Made by a program: the position numbers and the translations under genes
Source of the DNA: Symbiodinium natans
Taxonomy: Eukaryota; Sar; Dinophyceae; Suessiales; Symbiodiniaceae
DNA: 55,000 nt
Direction of reading: 5' to 3'
Assembly (NCBI GenBank): GCA_905221605.1
Contig: CAJNDS010002718.1
Coordinates: forward strand, 1-55,000
Notes under the pieces: model-generated
Databases searched by the model: none
The model's input: only the letters and a program-made list of their open reading frames with translations
Told to the model about the DNA's origin: nothing
Shown here: positions 11,602 through 23,244 of the stretch, in pieces
Layout: every line of letters starts with the position of its first letter
Numbering within the stretch: the first letter of the stretch is position 1

Positions 11602-11739
11602 AACTGAAGAAGCCCCACTGTGAGCGTAAACTAGACAGGTTCCTGCTGACTGATCACCCTAAAAGCGGTTTCGTGCGGAACTGCAGTCGCATTCCCAGAT
11701 ATTCAGTGTATGAACGACTTGTTCTTGTTGTACCTCAAG
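11602..11739 (+). CDS. Candidate exon, unknown protein
   Basis: After GCATGAG the plus strand stays open for 45 codons, reading LKKPHCERKLDRFLLTDHPK... and YSVYERLVLVVPQ, to a possible GC donor. Charge and hydrophobic mix look like real protein. A shorter minus-strand frame overlaps. Confidence 0.55.
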
Positions 11740-12059
11740 GCCCCAAACCTTCAAGCAACCCTCACGCCAAATCCGAAGCTCTGCTCGAGCTCGCTTTACC
11801 ATGCACCTGACACCCTCGGTCCCGCAAGCCCCGAGCCGTGCCCCCGCAGGCGTGAGTAGTGAGTGCTTGCCTGACCTGCTCCCTAGACCCTACAGACTCC
11901 AAGCTTACGATCCCTGACAGTCTCAAGTTTGCAGGGTCATTCTTCGGGGCTGCAACCCTAACCCCTAAACCCTAAACCCTAAACCCAAAACCCAAAACCC
12001 TAAACCCTCAACCCTCAACCCTCAACCGGGCTGTTCGCCCTCTCCTCCACGTTTTCGAG

Positions 12060-12137
12060 TTGACTGGCGAATGGCCTGTCATCTTGCGGATCCTGAACGC
12101 AAGCAAAGACATTCGCCAAAGGCCTTTGGGGGCTGGG
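12060..12137 (+). CDS. Exon, unknown protein
   Basis: A pyrimidine-rich acceptor (CTCCTCCACGTTTTCGAG) is followed by LTGEWPVILRILNASKDI..., exactly 26 codons, to a GTCGAG donor. A TTTAGGG array begins shortly downstream in the inferred intron. Confidence 0.65.
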
Positions 12138-12165
12138 GTCGAGCTCTTGAGGGTGTTTATGAGAA

Positions 12166-12237
12166 GTTTAGGGTTTAGGGTTTAGGGTTTAGGGTTTAGG
12201 GTTTAGGGTTTAGGGTTTAGGGTTTAGGGTTTAGGGT
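12166..12237. repeat. TTTAGGG array
   Basis: Ten head-to-tail perfect units. Confidence 0.97.
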
Positions 12238-12440
12238 TGTTATAAGAGCTTGGTTGTGGATGTGAGGTGCAGTTGTTGGGGTTAATGTCTCCTGAGCTGC
12301 GGGTATACAGTTGCACTACATCTCCAGCATGCGTCCCCAAACCTCCCCACCCCCGAGACCCTTTAGGGTTTAGGGTTTAGGGTTTAGGGTTTAGGGATGT
12401 ATACATCCCGAAACCCGAAAGAGCCTTCTTAGATTCTCAG

Positions 12441-12525
12441 GCTCTAGCCTGGACCTCTCCATTGCGCACGGCCAGCTCTGACCGGCAGCTTTTTTCTGTA
12501 CAGACTGCAGCGTTGGCAGGATAGA
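12441..12525 (-). CDS. Candidate exon, unknown protein
   Basis: Frame LPTLQSVQKKAAGQSWPCAM continues into ERSRLEPENLRRL. Basic and plausible, with a possible GC donor at AGG/GCTAGAGCC. Other minus frames are partly open. Confidence 0.5.
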
Positions 12526-12949
12526 GGATTCAAGGCTGGGAGTGTCGAGGTTTTTCGGCTTGGGGTCTTACGAGCTTAGTGAGTCGGGCGTTGAAAAGTT
12601 TCGGTTTTCTCTTTTTGTGCTTCGAGCAGAGGGTTCCTAGTTCCTACCATTAGGCAGTAGGATCTACTGGGCTTCGGGCCCACGAAAGGGCTTTCTCTAA
12701 GCCACTCTAAACCCAACATCCTCCCAAAAAAACCTCAACCTACACCCTCTACACTTAATGCTCAAGGTCCAAAGCTGAAGCTTTCAACCCATGGGCCCTG
12801 CCCACCCTAGATTTAAGAACCCTAAAAAACACCCAATCCTAGGGATGTCGCGCGCCCTCACTTTGGAGAAGCGGCCCGCTGCTTTCGAGAGAAAAGGGCG
12901 AGAGGTGTGGGGCTTTAGGTTCATGGGGCTTGGTTCGGTTTAGGATGAA

Positions 12950-13135
12950 TAGGGTTTAGGGATTAGGGATTAGGGTTTAGGGTTTAGGGGTTTAGGGGTT
13001 AGGGTTTAGGGGTTTAGGGTTTAGGGTTTAGGGTTTAGGGTTCAGGGTTTAGGGTTTAGGGTTTAGGGGTTAGGGGTTTAGGGGTTTAGGGGTTTAGGGG
13101 TTTAGGGGTTTAGGGGTCAGGGGTTAGGGTTTGGG
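12950..13135. repeat. Long mixed TTTAGGG / TTTAGGGG array
   Basis: Seven- and eight-base variants alternate in blocks, suggesting local spread of variants rather than a simple remnant of a chromosome end. Confidence 0.95.
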
Positions 13136-14349
13136 GCTAAGGGCTGAACAGTTTAAGGGTTCAGGGATTGGGGCTCGGGGTTTAAGGGTTTTGAGGGTTT
13201 TGAGGGTCTTGAGGCTGCGAGACGTAGGGTTTGGCTGGAGTTTCAGGGGGCCCAGGGGCTGAAACCTCGAATTAAGGCTTTGGCAAGCAGACAGACTTGA
13301 AGATCAGGAGTGGGCGGGGATGATGTCTGAAAGGATGGCCCCAAACGGTCTCTTCACCATAGCCACCCGCGTCCCTCACCGTCTTCGAAGAAGGTTGAGG
13401 ATCTAGGGTTTCGGGGTTTGGAGTCTGGTCCACATGACCCCCCCCCCCCAAAAAAAAAAAAAAAATCCACTGTACGACACATCATCGCGAGGCATGTGGG
13501 GACATCGGCAGCAAAGGAGCCCGGGCGTTAAAGAAGCTTTCCGATTCAAGTGTTTAGGGTTTCGGGTTTAGGGTTTAGGGTTAAAGGTTTAGGGAGTTGT
13601 ATAGCAACGTTTCGAGCCCCTTTTGCACCACGCGTGCAGCCGCAGGACGGCAAGCTCAGCTTCTCCAGACCAGGAGGGCTCTCAACGCGTCGCTCCTCCT
13701 GGCCGAGTTCCCATTTGCATGCTCACCCTAAATTCTACTGGTTGATTTATAAGAGCCGTGCCTACAGCAAGGCCAACAGTAGAAATATCTGGAATATACC
13801 AAGAAAACAGAGAGCGGGTTGGACTGTGAGCAAGGTGTGCTGAAGACACCACACTGTTGACTCCACGCTGAGTCTTTGTATGCGCTTTGCGGGCATATGA
13901 CTTGTGGGCCGGGCAACTTACTGCGAGGCTCAACGAAACGAGCAAACGAGAGTTGTACCCGGGATCAAACGACTCGCGTGGATCATGATTTGCGTGATTG
14001 GTAGCCGGGAAAAGAACAAAAGTAGCGTCGACCAGTGCGCTGGCTGGGCCTGCGACCTGTCTAGATACGGTTTGTTGGCCACCCTTAAACTGTTCAACCC
14101 TTAGCCCCAAACCCTAAACCCTAAACCCTGACCCCTGACCCCTGACCCCTGACCCCTAAACCCTAAACCCTAAACCCTATTCGTACTGGGGACTGGGGAC
14201 GCCGCCCCACATCGACCAGAACTACTAGGAACATACGAATGGAGCAGGAGTGCGAGTACCAACCGACGGACTCGATGACCGAAGCAGAGTCATGGAGTGT
14301 CACAGCAACAGAAGCTTGATACTGACCAACGGAGCATGTCACAGACTCT

Positions 14350-14440
14350 GACAGTTATTATTATTATGACTATTACTATTATTATTATTATTACGATTAT
14401 TCTCATTACATATTAATTACTATGACTATTATTATTAAGG
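14350..14440. repeat. (ATT)n microsatellite
   Basis: Imperfect ATT/ACT trinucleotide run. Confidence 0.9.
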
Positions 14441-14531
14441 TATAGGGAGTGTAAGAGGGGACCCCCTACTCCCAAATAAAGAAAGCTCTCGGAAGTCCCT
14501 GGGTGGATCCCACGGCCTGCAGTGGGAAGGC

Positions 14532-16084
14532 TCAGAACGCCTCCTCCTTCCCGAAGTTCTTCAGCCGGGAGATGAGGGTGCGAGCCGCCTGTCGAGCCTT
14601 TCGGGGTTTAGGGTGTATTGTTTAGGGTTTAGGGTTTAGGGTTTGGGGTTTAGGGTTTAGGGTTTAGGGTTTAGGGTTTAGGGTTTAGGGGGGGGGGGGG
14701 GCTCTCTAGTGTTGGGGGGGGGGGGAGGGGGAGGAGGTATTTGGGGCTCGAGGAGGTTCAAGGTGGCTTACAGGGTCTCAAGAGGCCCCGAACCTCAACC
14801 TCAACAAGGCTGTACTTGGCTGCACTTAGCAGGGTAGCTATAAATTTAGTTTTTAGCTGCCTTATTAAGAAACCCAATAAACCCAAAAAGGCTAAGGATC
14901 TAAAGTTACAGTAAAGCAGCACAAAGTGTAGATCCAGGCCGACAGTGTCACAGAATTGCTTCACGAAAGCCGTTCAACAGCTCAGAGGTTTCGGGGTACA
15001 GCCAAAGCCCGCCAAACCATGCCCATCTGCGCATGCTCAGAAAATCTGAGTCCTGCATGACCTCGCACCAGTCAAATAATCTTAGTGGTCGGCAGGCAGC
15101 AAGCAGCAGTCGTCTGCGGACCTCTTGAACCTAAACCCTAATCCCGAAACCCCAAACCTCAAACCCCAAACCCTATAACCTCCATAACCCTAAACCAAAG
15201 CATAAACCAAAAACCTCACAGAACTCCGAATCACTCGCAGCAATCCCCAAAGCCTGAAAGATCGACAGGCCAAACAAGCCTTGAAACATCCTGACATCCG
15301 GAACCTTGCACCCTATACCAGTTTTTTGAAATCCGAAGCCCTGAGCCCTATACCAGTTTGTCAGAGTCCTTCAGAAGCAATTTGGCCCTAAAAGCCTACC
15401 GCTAACAACCCTGAGCCCCTGCGGCTGCGTATGGTCCGAGCTGGCCTTGGCCCGGTTGGACTTCCTTGCCGCCTTGATGTAGTTGGACGGAGTCATGGCT
15501 GGGAAGACGAAGACTGCCAGGGTTTAGGGTTTAGGGTTTAGGGTTTAGGGTTTAGGGTTTAGGGTTTAGGGTTTAGGGTTTAGGGGGGGAGAAGGGGGCA
15601 GAACCCGGAACCCTAAACCCTGTAAACCCTAAAGCCGCCTAAAACCTTAGGTGGGGTTGTCAAGAGTCTTGAAGGGGTTGGGGGGTTTAGGGTTTAGGGT
15701 TTAGGGTTTAGGGTTTAGGGTTTAGGGTTTAGGGTTTAGGGTTTAGGGTTTAGGGTTTAGGGGTTTGGCTCAGCAGCCCTGGGGCGATGTACCCTCTTGA
15801 GGAGATAGCGGGTGCTCTCAGGGGATCCATTGTCGGAGATGAGCATCCCCCCCCCCTCCCACAAAGTGCAGAGAAATTCGAAGAACAAGCTTCCTTCGGA
15901 CGCCTCTAGATATCTCACCCTGTCGCCTCTATAGGTTCCCCCCAACTTCGGAACGTCAGCATCTTCGGCATCCTAAACCCGGAGCCCTCAAGCTTAACCC
16001 TAGGCAAGAAACTCGCAGGCCTAGCACGAAGGCCATCAGCACCCAGGGCAGCCAGAAGGCAATCGTGTCCTCGATTGGCTTCTC
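14532..16084 (-). CDS. Gene B: five-exon 3' part of an unknown, possibly membrane protein
   Basis: Minus-strand exons 16084-16013, 15972-15786, 15513-15417, 15113-14960 and 14597-14532 join with matching phases (0, 1, 2, 0) to a TGA stop. Exon 1 (24 codons) carries one likely membrane segment, IAFWLPWVLMAFVLGL. Exon 2 reads YRGDRVRYLEASEGSLFFEF and GGMLISDNGSPESTRYLL. Exon 3 has MTPSNYIKAARKSNRAKA. Exon 4 has FDWCEVMQDSDFLSMRRWAW. The C-terminus is ARTLISRLKNFGKEEAF. Donors are GT once and GC three times. The first intron is only 40 nt. The others carry TTTAGGG arrays (plus-strand orientation). The 5' part is not identified and no family is recognised. Confidence 0.85.
14600..14735. repeat. 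TTTAGGG array plus G-rich run inside the last intron of gene B
   Basis: Perfect TTTAGGG units (about 14625-14690) run into a G homopolymer. They lie between exons 14597 and 14960, so they are inferred to be intronic. Confidence 0.9.
15518..15588. repeat. TTTAGGG array abutting an acceptor of gene B
   Basis: About nine perfect units begin within a few bases of the exon start at 15513. On the coding strand this is CCCTAAA immediately before ...CCTGGCAG. Confidence 0.95.
15687..15765. repeat. TTTAGGG array inside gene B intron
   Basis: About eleven perfect units, in the same intron as the array at 15518. Confidence 0.95.
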
Positions 16085-16499
16085 CTGCAGGCTCAGGGTT
16101 CGTTGTTCGGGGTTCAGGGGTTCAGGGTTCAGAGAGGGTGTAGGGTTTAGGGTTTAGGGTTTAGGGCTTAGGGTCTAGGGTTTAGGGGCCTTAATCGGGG
16201 GTTGAGGGCTTAGGGTTCAGGATGTGTGTGAGGCGGGTGGGGGGGGGGGGGGGGGTTTGGCATTGAGAGGTTGAGGGGTCAGGGTTTGCATGTGGGGGTA
16301 CCCCAACCGCAGCTAAAACCAAAGCTTTTCCAGAGTCGCAATCCCAATCACCCTGAACCCAATGTATCGTATAGTGCAAGCAAGCACTTCGCTCAAAACA
16401 CTTTGTCCCAGAACTCGCTAACCTCCCTAAGCCCTAAACCCTATAAGCCTGGACCCTGAACCCAAAATCAAAATCAGGGTTTGGCAGGGCTCGGACCTG

Positions 16500-17250
16500 C
16501 CAGGGCTGAAGCACTGAGGCTCCTATACACTTCAGCGCCCTACATAATGTTCCGGGGTGCAGGCCTGCAGGCCCCCCCCCCCCAAAGAGACCGTAATGCA
16601 GAGAATTGAAGTCGCGTCTTCCGACAGGCCATACTAAACCGAGTTGATAATTCAGTTGGCAACAATGTGTCCTGGTTGCGGCCTACTGATACTGAGCTCC
16701 TGAATCGGATGAAAAACTACACCCTATACACAATACAGAATTCAATATGCACTATACTCTTCTCTACAGCATGCACGATGCACAAACATGATAAGATGAG
16801 AAGACTGATGTGACCCAGAACTGAAGCCTTGCGCATGTTCGCCCACCATTCGTCGGTAATCCGTCTGGCAGCCTAGTTCCGCACAGCTTCTTTGTTGTGA
16901 GGGCTTTGGGTTTAAGGGTTAAGGGTTAGAAGGGCTTCCAGAGTGCAGGGCTCGTGCAGTAGCGCCCACTAATGGGGCTTCTGGGGCACACCTTGTAAGG
17001 CTTAAGGGCTTCCATGGGTTTCTAGGGGGCATGGCATAGAGGGCTTGGTATGTAGGGCTTCTTGGCCTATGGCCTATGGCTCGTGATCGAGGGCTTCTTG
17101 GGTCTTGGTCTTCTCCCATGGCCGGAACTTAAACACCATAGCTCTCAGGGCAGAGAATCCGCACCGCCTTCTACCCAACGAACTGTGAGCCAAAACGAAA
17201 GTGTAAACTGCACTCCGAAAGATCTGCAGACCGAAGCCTTCACAATCATC
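16500..17250. other. Unique sequence, no supported gene
   Basis: Plus-strand frames near 16640-16720 and 17120-17250 (HSSQGRESAPPSTQ) are open but without convincing splice context. Confidence 0.4.
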
Positions 17251-17330
17251 GAGGGTTTAGGGTTTTAGGGTTTTAGGGTTTTAGGGTTTTAGGGTTTCAG
17301 GGTTTCAGGGTTTTAGGGTTTTAGGGTTGA
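17250..17330. repeat. Array of the 8-base variant TTTTAGGG
   Basis: About nine units of TTTTAGGG or TTTCAGGG, homogenised for one extra T compared with neighbouring arrays. Confidence 0.95.
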
Positions 17331-17351
17331 GCCCATGATTCTGCGGTGGTT

Positions 17352-17425
17352 ATAGGGCTTCTAAAAGTCTCATGCCGCGACGCCGGGCTGTCAATGACCG
17401 GATCATATGGCCGCTTGGGCGGCAC
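17352..17425 (-). CDS. Candidate exon
   Basis: Acceptor TTCGGAAACCCCCAG, frame VPPKRPYDPVIDSPASRHET, continuing open. The plus strand is open too, but its peptide is less convincing. Confidence 0.55.
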
Positions 17426-18594
17426 CTGGGGGTTTCCGAAAAAGGGGTGGGGGGGTTTAGGGTTTAGGGTTTAGGGTTTAGGGTTTAGGGTTTAGGGTTT
17501 CCGAAAATCTATTCTATGTGGGGCATAAAACTGTGTAGCCCTATTTTGGGAAATGCCCACCTCTTGAGTCTTCAGGGTCTAGGGCTTTTGGGAAAGTCAA
17601 GAGCTCAGGGCTTTAGGAGAGTCCGGATTTCGCCAACTGCGGAACTACAAGGCATACCCCTAAACCCTAAACCCTAAACCCTAAACCCTAAACCCTATGC
17701 CCGAAACCCTAAACCATACGAGGCTTGAAAGCAGAAAGCCGGACCCTGAAACCCTAAACCCTAAACCTAAACCCTAAACCCGAAACCCTTACTAACCAAG
17801 CTCCGAAGCCAGCATCGCCCTCCAATCCCTTCTAGGCTCTTCGATGTGGGTTCAGGGTTTGGGGCTTCTCGGCTCCAGAGTTCAACTAGGTTGGGGTATA
17901 GGGTTAGGGTTTAGGGTTTAGGGTTTAGGGTTAAGAGAGCAAAGAACTTGATGGGAAATCAGGCAGTAAGGTGGCATTTCAGTGGAGGCCACAGGGCGTG
18001 GGCCCTAAACCCTAACTGTTGATTTTCCTATGTCCCTAAGGCGCCTCAGCCGTCTCAGGTCGGAGTTTCTTTTGGAAAGGGATTCCCTTTTCAGAGGTGG
18101 GCCCTACTTTGCAACAACCACCCGTGTGGATTGCAGTTCTGATCTGCACGTTGATCATGCACTTCCCGACTCGACTTATGCCTGGTCCGAATGCTGGGCC
18201 TGCTGAAGTACGACATTCCCGAAACCCCACCCCCGCCCTACGCCCTAACGGCCCCAACCTTACCAACCCCCAACTCGCAGCCAAGTCACGTAGCCGTCTG
18301 GCAGCCTGGGATTTGGGTCTCTGAGGGCTTCTTCGAGACTCTTGAATATTGATGCTTATTTTCATGAGGCCTCCTTGAACAGGGGGTGGCAACGTCGGCA
18401 GATTGAACTTGCAAGACGGCGTGAAAATGTCACTGACGGAGAGACAAGCGTTCGTGATAGTACACGCACCGGCACGTGCAGATTCACACATGCGCCTATG
18501 CCCACACAACACACGCCACACATTTATAGACACACGGAGACACAACCAAACCGGCGCGAAAGAACAGATATGTGGTATGCGCGACTATCTGTGC

Positions 18595-18680
18595 ATTTAT
18601 CCCTCGCTCTCTCCCTCTTCCTCTCCCTCTCTCCCTCTCTCCCCCTCTCTTCCCCTCTCCCTCCCTCTCCCACTCTCTGA
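18595..18680. repeat. (CTCCCT)n microsatellite
   Basis: Pyrimidine-only CTC/CCCT repeats. Ser/Leu/Pro frames across it are artefacts. Confidence 0.9.
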
Positions 18681-18799
18681 CATGGTCCTGCAATTGCTTG
18701 TTAAGAACAGCTGCTCTTGCCCAATACCCCAATATCCCAAATGCCCTCGACAGGAGCTTAGGGCTGTGGGGGCTTCGGAAATCAGCTGGATACGAGCAC

Positions 18800-18886
18800 T
18801 GACTCCGCCGAGTCGCTGTCGCCAGGGTAGGAATCCAAAGGCGTCCCCTTCCTTCTGCGCTGCAGCCACATCTCGTGGCCGCGCGC
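18800..18886 (-). CDS. Exon, unknown protein
   Basis: Exactly 29 codons after acceptor AAAGCGAG, reading ARGHEMWLQRRRKGTPLDSY and then GDSDSAES, closed by donor TCA/GTGCTCG. A basic half is followed by an acidic Ser-rich half. Without splicing it would end seven residues later at TGA. Confidence 0.65.
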
Positions 18887-19149
18887 CTCGCTTTTTTTGA
18901 GGGCATCTTGAGGGAGAGGGGGACACTAAACCCTAAACCCTAAAACCCTAAAACCCTAAACCCTAAGCCTGACCCTGAGGATGGATCAAGATTCCCACCT
19001 TAAGCCCTGGCCCTACATCTTGATCTGAATCGCTGGGCTTGGTTGAGGGTTTAGGGTTTAGGGTTTAGGGTTTAGGGTTTAGGGTTTCGGGTTTAGTGTT
19101 TAGGGTTTAGGGTTTAGGGTCTGCAACTACGTATGCATCCTGAGCACAC

Positions 19150-19226
19150 AGACCAAGGGTCTGCAAGGGGTGGGATGGCCCCGTTTGCTGTTCTGGCTCC
19201 GGGAATACCATTTTCAAAGAAACCCC
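19150..19226 (-). CDS. Candidate exon
   Basis: Acceptor AATTTGGGCCACAG, frame GFFENGIPGARTANGAIPPL, donor GTGTGCTCA. Both splice sites are good. The plus strand is also open. Confidence 0.55.
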
Positions 19227-19299
19227 CTGTGGCCCAAATTAAGCCCTAAACTCTAAACGCAAAACCCTAAACGCAAAACCCTAAACCTAAAACCCTAAA

Positions 19300-19375
19300 A
19301 CCCTAAATCCCTAAATCCCTAAATCCCTAAATCCCTAAATCCCTAAATCCCTAAATCCCTAGATCCCTAAACCCT
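19300..19375. repeat. Array of the 8-base variant CCCTAAAT
   Basis: Eight tandem CCCTAAAT units, homogenised and different from the standard 7-base unit just upstream. Confidence 0.95.
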
Positions 19376-19762
19376 AGACCTTATCCCCCAAAATCGACCC
19401 TCCAACTCCGGACCACTTCGATAAGACCGGCCTGGACCACGCAAGGCCGCAGCGCCCTCGGTGAGTGTACTAAAGTTCTCCGGGTTTGGGTTTAGGGGCC
19501 TAGATTTCGGCTTGAGGCCTTTGTTTCAGTTGCTCAGGCCAGGTTTCTGGAGCAAAGTGGTTGCCTTCAGCAAGTAGTTGCCTTTGAAAGGTGTCTGGTG
19601 TGTAGCATTCAAGGACTTCGTCTTGGCGAAGGGTTTCGGGTTGAGGTGTTTGGGGGTGTGGGGTTCATAGCCTGAGAACATGGTTACCCTGAACCCTAAA
19701 CCGTACACTCTATGACCCCATAGGATATAGGGTTTATACACCCTAAACCTTAAACCCATTCC

Positions 19763-19868
19763 AGAGGGCCTCGGTGCAGCGAATCTTGAGTCACACGCAG
19801 TCCCTGACCTATGTGAGGGATTCCGCCTTTCGAGGATTCTTCCTAGCTCCCTTGAGGAGAGCTGAGCT
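19763..19868 (+). CDS. Candidate exon
   Basis: Canonical acceptor AACCCATTCCAG, then RASVQRILSHTQSLTYVRDS and AFRGFFLAPLRRAEL. A G/GTTTAAAG donor is possible. The opposite strand is partly open. Confidence 0.5.
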
Positions 19869-19926
19869 CTGGGGTTTAAAGTTGAGGGTTTAGGGTTTAG
19901 GATTTAGGGTTTAGAGAACTCTGGGG

Positions 19927-20017
19927 CTTATGCTTATACTAACAGTCCTTTATGAGATTATTATCGGCGGGGTACTAGAATCCCTATGAAGGAGCTGTTA
20001 GTATAAGGGGCAACATC
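19927..20017. mobile_element. Family M hairpin element, copy 1
   Basis: The left arm CTTATACTAACAGTCCTT and right arm GGAGCTGTTAGTATAAGGGG are complementary around a GGGGTACTAGAATCCCTAT centre. No ORF. It belongs with copies at 27.6, 29.2, 29.9 and 42.8 kb. Confidence 0.85.
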
Positions 20018-20164
20018 GCAAGTGGAGCCCCGTATTGTTCAGGGCTTGGGGTTTAGGGTTCTACTCATGCGAAGCATGCTGCCAGCCCCACCGACCCTCT
20101 CTCGGATCATTCAAGGAAGGCTCTGAGATCCCTAAACTTCAACCACGTGGAACCTACACTTGAG

Positions 20165-20407
20165 CACCCGAAAGTCCCCAAACCCAAACCTTTGAAGGGC
20201 TCAACAGCCCTGAGGACGCCACAAAGCGCGCCAAGGCCGAAGAAGGCGGCCTGACTGTCAGAGTTGGCTTTGTCCTGAGACCTCCAGTTACCGAGTTGCT
20301 TGGTTCTGGGGGCCTCATGGCGGGTTTGAAGCCCCTCCCCCTGGTATTCCGGGCTCAATTTCCAACCCCAGCTCGGTTTGGGACAAGGGTACAGGGCTTC
20401 AAGGCTT
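20165..20407 (+). CDS. Long exon candidate, unknown protein
   Basis: The plus strand is open for about 80 codons to a TGA: ESPQTQTFEGLNSPEDATKR, then AKAEEGGLTVRVGFVLRPPV and PLVFRAQFPTPARFG. Composition is typical of real protein. A further plus-strand frame downstream (20415-20545) carries a strongly hydrophobic stretch, LMIALLALFLSSMMLM, before a stop. The 120-codon minus-strand ORF over the same bases is judged the shadow, though this is not certain. Confidence 0.6.
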
Positions 20408-20599
20408 GAAGGAAGAAATGGTCCCAGGGTGCTCATGATCGCCCTGCTCGCGCTTTTTCTTTCCAGCATGATGCTGATGGCAAGAGGCTTTCTGGGCTTC
20501 GGGCTTCTGGGGGTTGAGGCTCATGGATGGCACTGTACAGGATCGCCTTAATTCGACTGACCCCAGGCTACCTCCCTCATCACATTTCCGCACTCTAGA

Positions 20600-22010
20600 C
20601 AGCGTTTGGCCCCAATGTCAGACGCATGTTGGGTGTGTTGTGGGTAGGACCCACAGCAAAGTCTTTGATCAGGGAGCTTGAATGCAAGTTTGCTGAAAAC
20701 CACATCTAGGCACTGATGGACATGGGAGGTTAGGGTAGATCAAGTCACTTACGGGTGTCCCTCTTTAAGGGACGACCACCCACGCATGCACGCGCGAGGT
20801 TTCGCGCGCGCATCTTTGCAAGGCGCCGTTGTCTCAACGCGCGAAGGCCGTGTTGATTAACGGGGGATGCCTCAAGGCCCTTACATTCTCACAGCACACG
20901 TCACAAACAGGCTGAGGTTGTGTAGCTCCAAACACCCTGAGCATTGAACTATCCCCCAAGCTGCCACATGGGTAGACTGCTTCATGGCCCGAGTCTGTGT
21001 GCGCGAATCAGGGATCTTGGTCAGCTCGAGTCTTTCGGGGTTTCCAAGAAAGAGCTGTCACGAGGGGAGGAAATCAGAAACCCCACAAGGAAGAATCCAT
21101 GAGCCGAATGAACCTTAGAGACTTCTGAATAGACTTGGACCTAAGGGCAAGGGTGCGTAGACGAAACTTGTGCTGCAGTATGTGTGTAGGCGGCGAAGTC
21201 CGGACTCAGGGCACACGACGAAGCTGTTCAGCTTCCGGCAGGAGCATCGCTACTGGCCACGCGAAGCACTAGAACAACCCTTAACCATGAACCCTAAAAC
21301 TTGATATGTTTCCCCTTTATACTTACAGTCCATAGAAACATCCCAACCTAAAACCCGAAACCACGAAACCCGAAATCCTACAAGGACTAAATCTTGCTAC
21401 GCGCTGCTGTTCAGATTCTCGGGCCAATCTACCCAGCAATCGTTCGGCGGCTCGGCTCACCGAACGCAGGCTTCAAAATGCAAACTGCCGATGCTGCGAT
21501 CTACACACGCAGCAGCCGACCCGAATTTTTATTTGCAGTGGAGTAAAGGCTACATAGGGATGGAGGCCATCCTATAAGTTTCCCAAAGCACGACAGACTG
21601 GCTCTGCCGGAAATTTCAGGAGTTTGTTGTGAATCCACCCAATCCAGCGTGCCTTTTCAAACAGGATTGCAGTCAGAGTGCACGTGGTATCACGTCTCTA
21701 ACTCTGGCAAAAACCCAGGCATCAGCTAGGAGCTACCCTCTTAAGCAGATGCGTGGCCCTTGCTTGAATTAAAGACGGAGTCTTCTTCACAGCTTCACGT
21801 CCTGAAACGGAGCTGAGCTGACTGCTCGGATGGCATGTCGCGGGTCTAAGAAATGGCACTTGCCAAGCTAAAAGCCGCAGGGCCAGGACGGTTAGGGCCA
21901 GCTTAGGGTGTCAGTTTTCGGCTTAACGGTCCGCCAAGGCGCTCCTGCCCCCTTGACCCTGAATCCTGGGCACTAGGCCCTGATCCCCAAGCCCTCAACC
22001 TCATCACTAA
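20600..22010. other. Unique stretch nearly free of telomere-like repeats
   Basis: About 1.4 kb with no supported exon and no long frame. It includes a GC-rich partial palindrome near 20790-20830 (GCGCGAGGTTTCGCGCGC). It may be intergenic or untranslated. Confidence 0.5.
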
Positions 22011-23143
22011 ACCCTGAAGCCCCTCCACCCTAAAACCCTCAACCTTAAGCCAGCAACCCTAACCCTAAACCCTAAACCCTGAACCCTGAACCCTGCAACT
22101 CTGTACCTTGAAACACTGAGACAGAGGTCCTTGAGGAGCTGGCTGCCAGCACGTGGTAGAGCCTGCCATGGTAGGGTTTAGGGTTTAGGGTTCAGGGTTC
22201 AGGGTCCAGGGTACAGGGTTCAGGGTTCAGGGTTTAGGGTTCAGGGTTTAGGGTCTATAGGGTTTAGGGTGTAGGGTCTAGGGTGAGGGGTTTAGGGTTT
22301 AGGGTCTAGGGTTTAGGGTTCGGCTTGAGGTTAGCAAGGAATGAAGGAATTAGCTACTACAACTGCTGCTATGACTCTTCTACCCTTCCGTACTCAGCAG
22401 GGAGCAAAACCAAAAGCTCCAAACTCGAAACCAGCCTTCAACGCTACAAGCCCCAAACCCCAAACCTGAAACAATAAATCCCAAACCCCCAAAACCTGAA
22501 CCCCACAGCTGATCATCGATGTCTCAATTCAGTAAACCTTACAAACAACCCAGAGCAACAACCCTAAGTCCTACCTCCCCCCCCTCACCCCCAGCAAGCA
22601 CCCCTTTTGAAGGGGGTACACCGCCTAAACCCTCAGTACAAGGAGAAAGGGGAGGAACCCTTAAAGTCCCAAATGTAGGGGCGTATGTATTTACTGGGGG
22701 ATAGCTTTGGGTTATGCAAGGGTTGCTATTCTGGCTTCTTTATAGTTCTCCCAATTTCCCAGATTTGTAAACCCCGACATCCCTACACCCCCAAAGACCT
22801 CAACCCTAGCCCTGCACCCCCAACCCCTAACCCAAAGCCCCCTAAACGTCCAAACCCCTGTACTCATAGGGTTCTACCTTGGACCCCTAAGGTTGTACCC
22901 TTGGGTCCCCAACCTTTTAAAGATCCTTAAGGTAGTATAAGGGCCATACTAGGAGTATGTTAAAGGGAACTTTTCGGGGTACAACCTTAGGGATACGAGT
23001 CTTCATTCCTTGATATACCCCCCAAAGCCCTGAACCCTAACTTCTAGAACCGCCTAAACCCCCAAAGCCCCCAAAGCCCCTAGACCTTTAACCCTAAACC
23101 CTAAACCCTAAACCCTGAACCCTAAACCCTAAACCCGAAACTC

Positions 23144-23210
23144 CCCAAGGGCGTTGGGCACCGCCAGGCCTTTCGCTTCTTCGTGAGGTCCACAGGCTGA
23201 GAGCTGCCTC
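23144..23210 (-). CDS. Candidate exon
   Basis: Acceptor CGGGTTGCAG, frame GSSQPVDLTKKRKAWRCPTP, running to CCCTAAA repeat. Other frames are open. Confidence 0.5.
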
Positions 23211-23244
23211 CTGCAACCCGAGGGGCGTGTTGGGGTTCAGGGCT

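Noticed and set aside
18036-18545. 169-codon minus ORF
   Set aside because: Parts may be exons, but the plus strand is equally open (LQQPPVWIAVLICTLIMHFP) and no boundary choice is supported.
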